DNA of 64,000 bases from Tethya wilhelma (Eukaryota; Porifera; Demospongiae; Tethyida; Tethyidae): positions 21,367,838-21,431,837 of the forward strand of contig CAXIPT010000001.1 of assembly GCA_964030475.1 (NCBI GenBank). The letters are read 5' to 3'. The notes under the pieces were generated by a model. The model was not told the DNA's origin. It did no database searches and was given only the letters and a program-made list of their open reading frames with translations. Both the position numbers and the translations under genes were made by a program. Below, one piece after another: positions 34,806 to 44,152 of this stretch. Position 1 is the first letter of the stretch. Each line of letters starts with the position of its first letter.

Positions 34806-34894
34806 ATGGTAGTATTGTGCTACCAGAAGTACTTCATCCCTTTCTCCCTTCCAAGTACAGACACATAATTGATTCCAGTGACAGAACTAAATAA
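28432..34894 (+). CDS. SARS2: Mitochondrial-type seryl-tRNA synthetase (first exon not found)
   Basis: Charges tRNA-Ser in mitochondria. Exons: 28432-28533, 28603-28674, 28752-28826, 28896-28950, 29117-29180, 29257-29362, 29451-29498, 29654-29759, 29857-29902, 29963-30166, 30730-30940, 34623-34688, 34805-34894; 414 codons plus stop, all phases consistent. Part of the N-terminal coiled-coil arm is present ([18 protein letters not shown]). The class II catalytic core has TAEIPLAG, motif 2 [49 protein letters not shown] and motif 3 [17 protein letters not shown], the form seen in animal SARS2 rather than cytosolic SARS1. The transit-peptide exon is missing; no upstream ATG joins in phase, and an F3 element occupies the likely place. 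The intron 30941-34622 is unusually long because of a repeat element. Confidence 0.93.
28967..29024. repeat. Short hairpin, family F5
   Basis: 'tagcctcatacc' ... 'gagcctggaaatgaggcta' in a SARS2 intron. Confidence 0.65.
29522..29587. repeat. Short hairpin, family F5
   Basis: 'tagcctcattcccaggctcc' pairs with 'ggagcctgggaacgaggcta' almost perfectly over about 20 bp. In a SARS2 intron. Confidence 0.8.
31624..31811. repeat. Fold-back element, family F1
   Basis: 'taccgtaaatcgcgaaattt' ... 'aaattttcacgatttacggt', with 'tcgtagtctgcagcgactac' near the right side. Confidence 0.8.
32279..33788 (+). repeat. 34-bp satellite array, about 44 units, each a mini-hairpin
   Basis: Unit (in two parts): 'ggaacccaagaacctaaaac' + 'catcataccgtgat'. 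Common variants replace GTGATGG by ATGATGG or ATGATAAAAA. In the ATGATGG variant, CCATCAT-acc-ATGATGG is a perfect 7-bp stem with a 3-base loop, so the array is a row of potential hairpins. Units degrade at the right end (33690-33788). It sits inside the F4 element in a SARS2 intron. Confidence 0.92.
34381..34567. repeat. Fold-back element, family F1
   Basis: 'tactgtatagcgggaaattt' ... 'cacgaaaatttcctgcatta', near the right end of the F4 element. Confidence 0.7.
34755..34803. repeat. (CA)n microsatellite next to last SARS2 exon
   Basis: CA dinucleotides run straight into the splice acceptor (cacacag|GATGGT) of the final exon, leaving almost no pyrimidine tract. Confidence 0.85.
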
Positions 34895-35070
34895 TCATCA
34901 AACTTTAATATGTCTAGGTTTTATACAACACATCAAAACATAGCAATATAGCACACACAATAATCATAGCTGAAAGTAATATCAAAATATCAAAATTATA
35001 AGAATAATATTGTAGTGAATTTTAATAATTTGATGGGGTAGTGTTAAAAATTCAATCTCGATCTGCGTAC

Positions 35071-37666
35071 TTAAGGACTTCTCTCGGCACTTTCAAATTC
35101 TTTCATGTAGCTAGCAATCAGAAAGGTAGCTTCACAAATCTAAAGATAGTGAAGAATACAGTACAGGTGTATCAATCAACAGAACCACTACTAGTATTCT
35201 ATTTATAGCACAGTGTCAACTTTTTATACCTTGAGCTGTGGCATGGAGAACACCAGCTTCTCACTCTGTACCAATCCATCTGCTGCCATTTTTTTCGACT
35301 GTTGACTCACTGGGGAGACGACCAACATGAACTTGTTTTCGTTGTTTCCACCAAATGTTGTTATCTCCTCATAGCTGTAGGACTGAAGGCAGTTGAGTGT
35401 GTTCTGGTCGAGAAGGGACACACCATTCTCGTGAATGGCTAGCCAAACTGTACGTCGGGGCTTATCGCAACAGAACCATTCCTACAGGAAAACAGAATGT
35501 CGTAAATTTTTTCTCCCCTTTTGAGAAATTAAAAGCACTTCTTATAATGTTCCTCACCTCTGCCTGGAAGAGTGTTGTGCCATTGTACTCCCACTGATAG
35601 CAGATACTAAGATACTCCCGAGCACACTGGTTCTTTGTCCATCCTGCCAACTCCTTCCACTTCTTCACAAGCTTGCTTTGCAGCAGACTCTGGTCGTGCT
35701 CGAGAGCCAGGTGAGTGAACTTCCACGGACAGAAGCGCTGAAGAGCCTCTCTCTCGATACCTTCACTGCTTACACTCTCAACCGTCATCCAGTCACCGTA
35801 CTCGATCTGGGCCATGATGGCTGCCAGTTGGACTCCTTCTTCAACAGACGAGACCGGGTGTCTGTTGTTTAAGATCTCTGTGCTCATCTGGTGAGCAAGA
35901 AGAATCGCCTCTTTCTCTGTCTCTTGTCCACGACGCTGATGGAAATACAACCTACACAATAAGACAATATTACAACAAGAATACAAGTAAAACAGGCTTT
36001 TTAGAACTGCATGATACATTCAAAGGTTATGATACACTCTTCTAGTTCCCAGGTACCACCCATAAGTAAGATTTGTTATAATCGTTTTGAGCAAGGGAAA
36101 TGGGAAGGAGGTTAATAAACTTTTGTACGCTCTAGTCTGATCATCCTCACCTTCTTTTGTATGTGAAGTTGATGTTTCTCTGTTGTTTTGCTTCGAACCG
36201 TGAGGCATTGTAGTTGAGCTCTTCCAGTGAGGAGCTCCATGTTGAGATGACATCGCACAGCTTGCTGTCTGGAAAGGGACAGCAACAAGCCATGTCCTCC
36301 ATCCCAGGCCAGTCACACATGAGAGCAAAACCAGTCTGATGGGTGTCCAAGAGACCAATCTTGTCGTTCAACCGAGCTGTAAAGTCTTCTATAGTTGTAG
36401 CTGGAGTACATTCTACTTCCTGTTCAAAAGGAAAAAAGCAGAATGAGTTATCGAGTTTTCTTTCTAGCATTTCAAACTAACACTAGTTACCAAAAGATTA
36501 TCACTGATTTTAAACTCTCTTTCTCCCCCTCCCAACTTAAAAACAAACAAACAAACAAAAAATTAGACTCACAACAATGGAGCTGTCAGCCAGGTACACT
36601 GGTACTTGGATAGTTGCTTTCGCAGGCACTGTAGGTGACTTTGCAAAAGAAATCAAGAGACTTGTCAGTTCGAAATAAGACGGCTTGCACTGTCTCGGTC
36701 CGCTCTCTTCATCTTGAATTTGTGTCATGGCTTCTTGGCACTGCTTGGCAAACGTCGATATGGTTACGTTGGAATTTGTAGAATAGCGTTCAAGAAAAGT
36801 CTTCAGGTACCATTCGAACTTGCGTTTGATGGGCAAGAACATGTGAATGACTAAATACAAGAGAAACCATCCCTGGTACACTTGAGCTGTGTTGAAGGTT
36901 GTGTGCCCTGAAATTTGTCGGAGCATTTGACAGTAGAGCTCATCCTGGAGAGGTGTGTGCTTCAAACACGTGCCCACCATGTGCTGCAACGAGCAAATGT
37001 GGTACTCAAGTTTGGCCGGATTCAGAGGAGTGGTCAAGAAGAGCTGTAGGCTTTGGAAGAGGTTTTTCGCCCCAGCGATGAGAGAAGCTGACGGTAGGGA
37101 AGTGAGGGCATCGCGAAGAGGACCTGTGGTGCAGTTGAGCACCGGATGCTTCCAGTTTGGATGAGTTCGGTGTGTGATGCTGTTGTCCTGCATGATTTGA
37201 GTGAGCAGCTTCTCGGTCATGGTGAGGTTGAGATCCTGGTCACCAGACTGGCTGGCACTGAGGTGGTAGTACCACGAGTCCTGTGTGTAGTGTATGCACG
37301 AGAGAAAGGGACTGAATTATGAAGGCAACAAGAAGGAGCTCTAGATAGTATTTTTCTTCCCAACTGCAAGCCATGTGAAAGTTCCCAGGCCTGTTAGTGT
37401 TCCCTCCATTAATTTTTCAGGAAAGGCCTCAGAATTACCCTACTTAGAAATTTCTAACTACACAGAAATCTATTCTTCGTAGATCGAAGGCACACCTTGT
37501 CCTCTTGTTTCTCCGGGGAGACAATGGTGACCCCTCCAGACTTCTTCTCTTTGATGGTGAACAGCATGGAGTTGAGGTTGGAACGAGACTGCTTCCCACT
37601 ATCGAGGAGTATGCTATCTCTCTTTCGACCAACGGTACTCTGAGTCACACTGATCTTACGATGAGG
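35071..37666 (-). CDS. MyTH4-FERM protein, PLEKHH-like (5' part not found)
   Basis: Exons: 37666-37496, 37280-36573, 36419-36151, 35951-35558, 35481-35230, 35139-35071, summing to 621 codons in phase; stop TAA at 35071. The first two exons give a Ser/Lys-rich stretch (GRKRDSILLDSGKQSRSN) and SWYYHLSASQ, matching the end of the PH region in PLEKHH proteins. The MyTH4 domain follows (HPVLNCTTGPLRDALTSLPS ... QDELYCQMLRQIS). Then FERM: F1 with TTIEDFTARLNDKIGLL, F2 with LYFHQRRGQETEKEAILLAHQ and AQIEYGD, F3 with VWLAIHENGVSLLDQNTL and TTFGGNNENKFMLV. These domains link membranes or cargo to the cytoskeleton. No myosin motor was seen. The PH domain and start are not seen upstream, where an F3 element and other repeats lie. 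The C-terminus (ASYMKEFESAERSP) is complete. Confidence 0.85.
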
Positions 37667-37683
37667 CTATAAGTGTGTGTGTT

Positions 37684-38110
37684 AGTCTCCCGGGCCAGAC
37701 GTCCGAGAGGGGGGGGGAAAAGGACATCTGGTAAAAGTGGCCCAGTTTTTGTTTGCAATCGCGAAATGTTGTAATCTCCGATCAGATTTCAGTATTTTGT
37801 AATTTCGAACTTAATGAGGTAAAATTTCCCGCCAAATTTGAAACCAACCAGCCGGATTGTTCTTGTCATGTGAGACCGTAGCACTATATAATCATCGTCC
37901 AAGAACAGTCCACTTGAGTCCACGTCCGTAAGCTTTGTACATGTAAGTCTGAACTTTCACTGTTTGTGTGTAGAAGCTGGCTCAAACTCATGACTACTTC
38001 ACACTGGAGTACACTAAGAAGAAAGTTACAGCTAAACTAAAGTCTTCTGGCAAAAAAACCCATTTTTTTTCACGTGACGGCATGATCTTACGTCACGCTA
38101 ATGAAATTCC
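37684..38110. repeat. Truncated element, family F3
   Basis: Starts 'agtctcccgggccagacgtc' and follows the 27851 copy through 'aatttcccgccaaatttga' and 'cacgtgacggcatgat', then stops at 'gctaatgaaattcc' without the inverted right end. It lies 17 bp upstream of the first visible PLEKHH-like exon. Confidence 0.8.
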
Positions 38111-39660
38111 AAGCAACGTCTAGGCTTTTGCTAAGTTTGTTGTATTAATGGTCACTTTGGATTCATGCTATTTAGAGCTGTAGCCTCGTTCCCAGCCTTC
38201 TCCCTCATAATGTTTTCTTTGAAAGAAAGCATCAGAAAGCTCAAGATTTGAGTGATTTTGCTACATTTGTGACATATTATGCCTTCATAGAGTTGATAAA
38301 AGCTAAGTTTTGACGCAAAAAGCTGGAAAAGCGAGATACTTCATTGTTTTTCGAGTAAGTTGGGACATGGTTGGATGGAGGTCAAAAAAGCAGGACTGTC
38401 CCACGATCGTTGGAAACTATGTATTGAAGGCACTCAAGGTGCACAACCCTTGGTGCGTATACATACTGAATCTTGTAAGTATTTTGATGGTATTTGATAC
38501 ATTATAGCAGTCTATTGTGTAGTCTAATATTATATTGTTATTTCTGTATAATGTAGTTGGATGAGTGTGTATCAATAAGTAATAGTTAATGCACAGTAGG
38601 TAGGGAATTATGGCAGTAAACGTCTGATGCCCGAGGGCCCAGCCCGAGGGCGAGGATGTTAATTCCCTACCAACTGTGCATTAACTGTTTTATATCCCTA
38701 CTCTGATTGGTTAAATGGAGGCGCGCTCTATACAGATTTACCTTAGTAACAGCTCTACCTAGTTTTTTTGTTCAGTCGTCACGTTCTTCGTTTATAAAAG
38801 ATGCAGCTACTCGTCAGCTCCAGAAACTTCAGGCTCGAGTCTTCTTCCAGCTCAAGAAACCCAAAACTCCACCCAGGAAATCCTCCGCCCACAATAATGG
38901 AGTGTCTACGCTCAAAATAGCAACTCCGAGTCACGAACGCTAGCTAATTTAGCTAGCTAGTTTGCTAGTAAACTGAACGCTACTTGTTTTTAGATAACTG
39001 TGGCTTAGTTTTACCACTCTACGCTAGACCAAAACAAAACTGAAAGCAGCAAACCTCGAGCTGTAGCTAACAACTGAGTCAGAAAAACTGCTGACTCAGA
39101 ACTGGCTGGACTGTTCGACTCCAGCCGCTTTGTGTTTTTTTTTGAGTTTATAGTTCATAGTTCAGTATTTACTACTGCTACTATACTAAGAAGCCAAGCC
39201 ACCACCATTGGCTAAATTTTGCTCAGCTGTAAAGATTTAGTTTTCTAGCTTTCATTATGCACACAGTTTGTTATGTATTCTTCTTAGAAACAATTTTTTT
39301 TTTACATTCCTTATGGAAACAACAAGTATGCAAATAAGCTAGTCTGCAATGAGCAAAGCTGAGTTTCTATTGGACAATGCACTACAAACAATAGCCTAGG
39401 GGAGGGAAATATGGCTTTTATTACCCATCTATTTTGCCCAAGGGAGGGAAATATGAGTTTTATTACCCAAAAGTCAATGGAAGAAAAAGTACTAGGTGGG
39501 ATATAAGCAGGTCTGCAACTATGCTATGGGACTCGCTCAGGCTCGCCCCTCATGCTTGCCCCAAAATTTTAACAGGATGAATGGGTGTGGCCTCGAAGCT
39601 TAGCTCAGATAGGTTGGTATGCCGCTTTTGAAGACTGGAGCTGCCGTTCTTGAGATATAG
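38111..39660. other. Repeat-rich stretch without a recognisable gene
   Basis: Contains 'gcccgagggcccagcccgag' and a duplicated motif 'gagggaaatatg(a/g)(g/c)ttttattaccc' at about 39403 and 39444. An open stretch at 38707-38943 has no ATG start at its 5' end and no family signal. This region should hold the missing 5' exons of the PLEKHH-like gene, but none could be placed. Confidence 0.4.
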
Positions 39661-39664
39661 TTGG

Positions 39665-39752
<88 letters not shown>

Positions 39753-39800
39753 AAACGACTACTATAACCCCTACTGCGCATGCGCACCAAGGGTTAATAA
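39550..39800 (-). repeat. Probable reversed F4 end with (CA)n tract
   Basis: The (CA)n run at 39666-39747 is flanked by 'gacaaaacgactactataac'. Its complement matches the 'ttacggtagtcattttgtgt' start of the F4 copy at 59397, so an inverted F4 end is likely. It sits just before the region homologous to the NLR intron. Confidence 0.5.
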
Positions 39801-40073
39801 TATACCTGTGAAGAAGAAGAGCTCATCTATTTGTGTCTGTATACACTGCAGGCAATATCTCTGACCATATTCTTGAAGTTGTACACAAACTGATAAACAC
39901 ATGTTCTGTGGATACAACTTGTGGTTAGTGTAATTGCATTCCAAAGTAAGGTTAACATGTTGTGTACTAAATGAGTGTGGTAGGCCAGCCTGAATCAGCC
40001 GTGGGAAGTACCCTCGCATACACCCTTGTATTTCCCCACGTTCCAAGAAGAATACTCAATATCGTGGGTGATA

Positions 40074-40376
40074 ATACCGTAAATACGGAAAATTTCGCTG
40101 TCGTTTATATTTCTCAGTTCGAGATTACCACGAAAAAGTTCAGTTCTCTGTCTCTTGCCCGTCTTTTCAAGAAGTTTACAGTCTAAATAGCTAGTATCTA
40201 GCTAGAATAATATTCTACATGTGTACCAAAGCAGATAAACTGTCACAAGACCTTCAAGCGCTGTAAGTTGGAGATACTTGAGTCACGAAAATTAAAACCA
40301 CGAATATTTTCTTCTGACGCGCAGTCCAGGCTTTCACGAAAATTTACATCCCCAAAAATTTCCTGCTATACGGTAT
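40074..40376. repeat. Fold-back element, family F1, upstream of NLR copy A
   Basis: 'taccgtaaatacggaaaatt' ... 'aaatttcctgctatacggta', with a further degenerate arm up to about 40466 ('ttctggatttatggtata'). Confidence 0.75.
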
Positions 40377-40771
40377 ATTTCTTTCACTACACCGCGAAAA
40401 ATAGATGACGCGGAAAAATAAAACGTGAATATTTTAACACGTGCAAATTTCTGGATTTATGGTATATTCTCCTTTTTCAGCAGAACACTATTTTTATTGT
40501 TTAAGTTAGCATAAAAACTGAAATTTTGAAAACAATACATGCACCATGGTATATAGTTTTACAATGTTTCACCCACAGACCCCTCCTCTAGGATTACGCA
40601 TTGCAAGCTCAGCATTTCAACTATGATGTCCAGCAGTAGTGCATGATCCTGGCATTTGGTTTCATTTTCCATAATAGGCAAATAATTATGGCAGAATGGT
40701 GCATGCATGTGATTAATAATACTTGACCTTTTGACCCCCCACCAAATCTCCTCTGGTATAGCAACAGACTA

Positions 40772-40928
40772 CAGTGTTTCCCCCAGGACAAAAGTAAAGA
40801 GGGGGGGGAAATGGGTAGAATTGCTTAAAATCCTCTGAAAAATAGTAGTTTTATATGTATTTATATGGGAAGGAGAAAATTGAAAGGAGGGGGGAGCGCC
40901 CCCCTACCCCTCTTTGGGGGAAACACTG
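40772..40928. mobile_element. 157-bp MITE with 5-bp target-site duplication
   Basis: Ends 'cagtgtttccccca' and 'tgggggaaacactg' are inverted. It is flanked by GACTA on both sides (40767-40771 and 40929-40933). The matching place upstream of copy B (46324, 'caacagactaaagtcagcc') is the empty site, with a single GACTA. The interior is C- and G-rich and non-coding. Confidence 0.9.
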
Positions 40929-40983
40929 GACTAAAGCCAGCCTTTACCGTTCACTGTTACCCTATCTCATATTTCTCCCCCAG

Positions 40984-42227
40984 CTTCTGTGAGTGGTTCC
41001 TCTGTGGTGGGTGGTGTTTGTTGCCTTCTTAGGAAGACAAATGAAAAAAGTCGTAGCTTGCTAGCAGTGTTTCTCCTCATTATTGTAGCCAGACTACTCT
41101 TACAGTCTGGGAATGTGGAACGGAATCCTGGACCTGTTGGTAAGCCTGCCTACATTAGTATATATTTTACAGTACATAACAGTCAATAGTGGATCCTTTC
41201 CTCTCAGATCGATTAGCCTTGAGTGATCTGAAGGAAGTGAGGAAGGCTGTATGGGATGCTCGTACAAGCTGGGAGGACATTGGACTGGAATTGAACCTTG
41301 ACCCTACAACCCTTGAATCCATTGAGATTGAGAACAGGAATGTGCAGAGCTGCTTCACAGCCATGTTGAAAGTATGGCTGAAACAAACATCAGCACAACC
41401 AACATGGTCGGCCTTGGTGGAGGCTTTGAAACAACCCAGTGTTGGTCACAGTCTCCTAGCAGATGAAATCAAGAAGCAGTACATTGAGCCACCTGGTGCT
41501 GAGGGAGAGAGTGGTGCTTCAGCCATTGAAAGCCCTCCTGATGGACAGTTGACAACCAATAAACCTCACAAACCATCTAAGACTGGTGGGTACGAAGATT
41601 GTTATATCTGCAAACTTTACGATTAATTTATGAACCAATTTATCCTTTGTCGTAGATCCTGTTCATGTTCATGTTGCTTATTTGGAAGAAGTATTTTCGA
41701 GTCTTGTCAACGATACGTATGATTCTTTGGTTGAACGTAGAATTGACGTAAAAATATTTTGTTCCCGCGCCACTAATCTTAGCTTATCTCTGAAACAAGA
41801 ACACCAAAAGTTTATTGACCAACACATCCTTTCAGTGAAGAATGACACGACATTGATTGAACTATGGGTACGATTTAACAAGTACTGGGACTTCCTCAAC
41901 TACACCTTGCTAGAACATGTCATCAAAATGTTTGCACCCGAACAATTGCAAACTCAGATGAAATCTTATGTTAGTGAACTAGAAGAGTTTCGTAAAGCAA
42001 CTCATCTTTGTGATTTCATTGAGTGTTGGTCAAAGAAAGGTGTCTCCCTGCCTGAAACAGAGCTGCAAGAGTTCGTGGTGAGAAAGAAAGGAAACTGGAA
42101 AGAGATTACCTTAGAGGACCTGGAGGAGTTGAAAAGAACAATAACTCAAAAATTTTTTCTCCCGTCATTTGTTATGATCTTGAAGGATGTTTTTAATGTA
42201 CATCGTTACTTAAAATTACAATTTTAA
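40984..42227 (+). pseudogene. NLR copy A: 2A-like + Death + helical region, NACHT and LRRs missing
   Basis: Exons 40984-41139 (ends in the 2A-like motif), 41208-41585 (Death domain), 41656-42227. All phases are open. The last exon follows copies B-D through FFLPSFVMILKD, then diverges at about 42186 and stops after 14 more codons (TAA 42225-42227), so the NACHT ATPase and LRR sensor are gone. No promoter or leader exon lies directly upstream; those at 27131-27613 could join in phase. The first half of the Death domain (LALSDLKEVRKAVWDARTSW) differs strongly from the other copies while the second half is nearly the same. Either a truncated pseudogene or a short Death adaptor/decoy. Confidence 0.75.
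41106..41135 (+). other. 2A-like ribosome-skipping motif, copy A
   Basis: Encodes SGNVERNPGP after the hydrophobic LLAVFLLIIVARLLLQ. Fits the 2A consensus D(V/I)ExNPGP except Asn for Asp. Confidence 0.75.
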
Positions 42228-42469
42228 TTAATTTTCCTAAACTAAAGTTTGAGAATTAATATTCCAAAAAAATATAGTCATGATTGGAATGCAATACAAT
42301 TACACATTATTAACTCTATGGCATGCAAGGCAATCAGTATGACTGGCAGGCTGGGTGTGTACATATATAGGATAATGTGATGTAAACTAAATACACATTC
42401 AATGTGACCTATATAAAGGAAAATGTATAGTCATATATAAGCTACGTATACATGTACACACTTCAGAGT

Positions 42470-43400
42470 GCATGATAGGTATAGTTGCCACTCACCTCAC
42501 TGTCATCCACATAAAACTTAGACTGACTTCTTTGCCTAGTTCATACTCCACTACAAACCCATGATGAGAGTCCAACTGCTGACCAAGAATATAGGGTAGA
42601 GAAAATTTCAAATGATGCAAATGGTTGAACATACTTTTGGACCAATCTGAAATTCCAGGGAATACAAACACCCAATGATTGTGAGTCTATCTCCCTGATT
42701 TTTTTGTTGGTCTTACTCATCTAGGGCTGGTTTGAATCCAAATTGTTGTTGGGTCTGTTGATTCGTAGCTTGTTCTCTTTACACCACAACTCAAAGTAAT
42801 TGACCTCCTCCACAAAAACTTGTCAGTAAGTATCTTGTTGAATGTAAAGACACCTGCAAGCTATAGGACATGTTTTGCAAGTCAAGCAAGCAGCTATATA
42901 TGCTAAACTCCTGTGTTTACCACAAAAATCATCATTCTGAGTATGAGAAACAGGCTAGGTATAATCATATATTATCTTTGGTATAATGATATACTTGGTG
43001 CAACTAGTACAGGACATTATAGAAAATTTAATAATATCTTAACAGTGCTATATATAGCAAGTCAAGCAAGCAGATATATGCATGCATGCTAAATTCCTGG
43101 ATTAGGCCTACCATAAGAAGTTTTATCTATATATATCCATAAGTTTCTGAAAAAGAGGCTATACTAAAGATATACAGTACCTGGTGCCAGTGTCTCTTCA
43201 GTGAGTATTGATCTCATCTTTTCTTTGTTCCCAGATTTTACCATCTTTCTGAGTGGTAGAGGTGAGAGTGCAATGGCTTGTAGTGGTCACTTATTGTCTT
43301 ACACAGCTGCTTATAATTATGCCTTCACTCTTTCTTCATGCTCTCTGGAATGAAAGCAATCAAAATATAAAGTCATCCATTAATTCACCCAATGATAGTG
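42470..43400 (-). pseudogene. Decayed OGFOD2 copy
   Basis: Matches OGFOD2 exons 4, 3 and 2 with their introns in the same order (e.g. 'ccactacaaacccatgatga', 'gtccaactgctgaccaagaa'). Exon 3 has lost about 30 bp around the RPNTMNRYG coding segment, exon 4 has small deletions, and exon 2 is only partly present ('ggtgagagtgcaatggcttg'). Exons 5-7 are absent. It is oriented head-to-head with the copy B promoter. Confidence 0.85.
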
Positions 43401-43450
43401 ACTCGCAGTTCAAGCTTGCAGCAGCTAATACGCGGGTTCCGTACCGCATC

Positions 43451-43490
43451 ATAATGTTTCGAGCCCCACCTACTTTCCATCACGTGCGCT
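43451..43490 (+). promoter_or_regulatory. NLR-family promoter block, copy B
   Basis: 'gagccccacctactttccat' then 'cacgtgcgct', as at 27131, 51251 and 56931. The leader exon expected about 250 bp downstream is missing; an F2 fragment lies there instead. Confidence 0.65.
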
Positions 43491-43704
43491 GGATTTATTC
43501 TTGGTTAACTACACACTCTCAGCTCTGGAATTCAAAGACTTGTAGAGCAGAGTCACCATTAACAGATGGTTATAATGATGATGTACTTAGATTGTATATA
43601 TTACTGGGTTTAATCATCCTACTTATATCCACTCAGCAGAGCCAGAGTATATATCCACGAAACAAGTAGCTTGAATAGCCTAGTCTGGTGCCCAGGCCTA
43701 CACT

Positions 43705-44095
43705 TCTCATTTTTATAAAATTTTTTATTATACTTGTTCATTCACTTTTTTAAACACTAAGGTGCTCAATTGCATGAAAACAATCATACAGCAGAGACTA
43801 GTCCAGTCTCTACAAAAGGCAGCGGAAGTGTATATTTGATGCGCATGCGCATTATATGCATGCAACCACGTGGTCTATTAACGACCTTTACCTACGTCAC
43901 TAGGCTAAATATAAAGTACAGTATTTTATATCAGGAGTTTTAAAGCTGCCTAGATTTTGTTTGCTGCCTTTTCGCCAGCTAACGAGTTGAAAAGGACGTA
44001 CTGTGCATCAAATGAAGTCCCACTATATGGTCAAAGTTAGCTCAATGCCTTTTGTTTGTCTGGAAATCGCGTTCAAGTAAGTCAGTTAGGAAGGA
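43705..44095. repeat. F2 tail fragment replacing the copy B leader exon
   Basis: Matches the single-copy tail of F2 ('cttgttcattcacttttt', 'gcatgcgcatta', 'aaccacgtggtctattaacg', 'ggaaatcgcgttcaagtaag'). It has no long inverted arms. Confidence 0.7.
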
Positions 44096-44106
44096 AGGAA
44101 GGAAGG

Positions 44107-44108
<2 letters not shown>

Positions 44109-44149
<41 letters not shown>
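44109..44149. repeat. (AG)n microsatellite
   Basis: About 20 AG units after an AAGG-rich lead-in. Confidence 0.9.

Positions 44150-44152
<3 letters not shown>

Noticed and set aside
38707..38943. A 78-codon open frame as a gene
   Set aside because: No ATG at its start, low-complexity Lys/Ser composition, no splice partners, within repeat-like DNA.
40772..40928. Calling the MITE a hAT element from its CAGTG ends
   Set aside because: The flanking duplication is 5 bp, not the 8 bp expected for hAT; superfamily left open.
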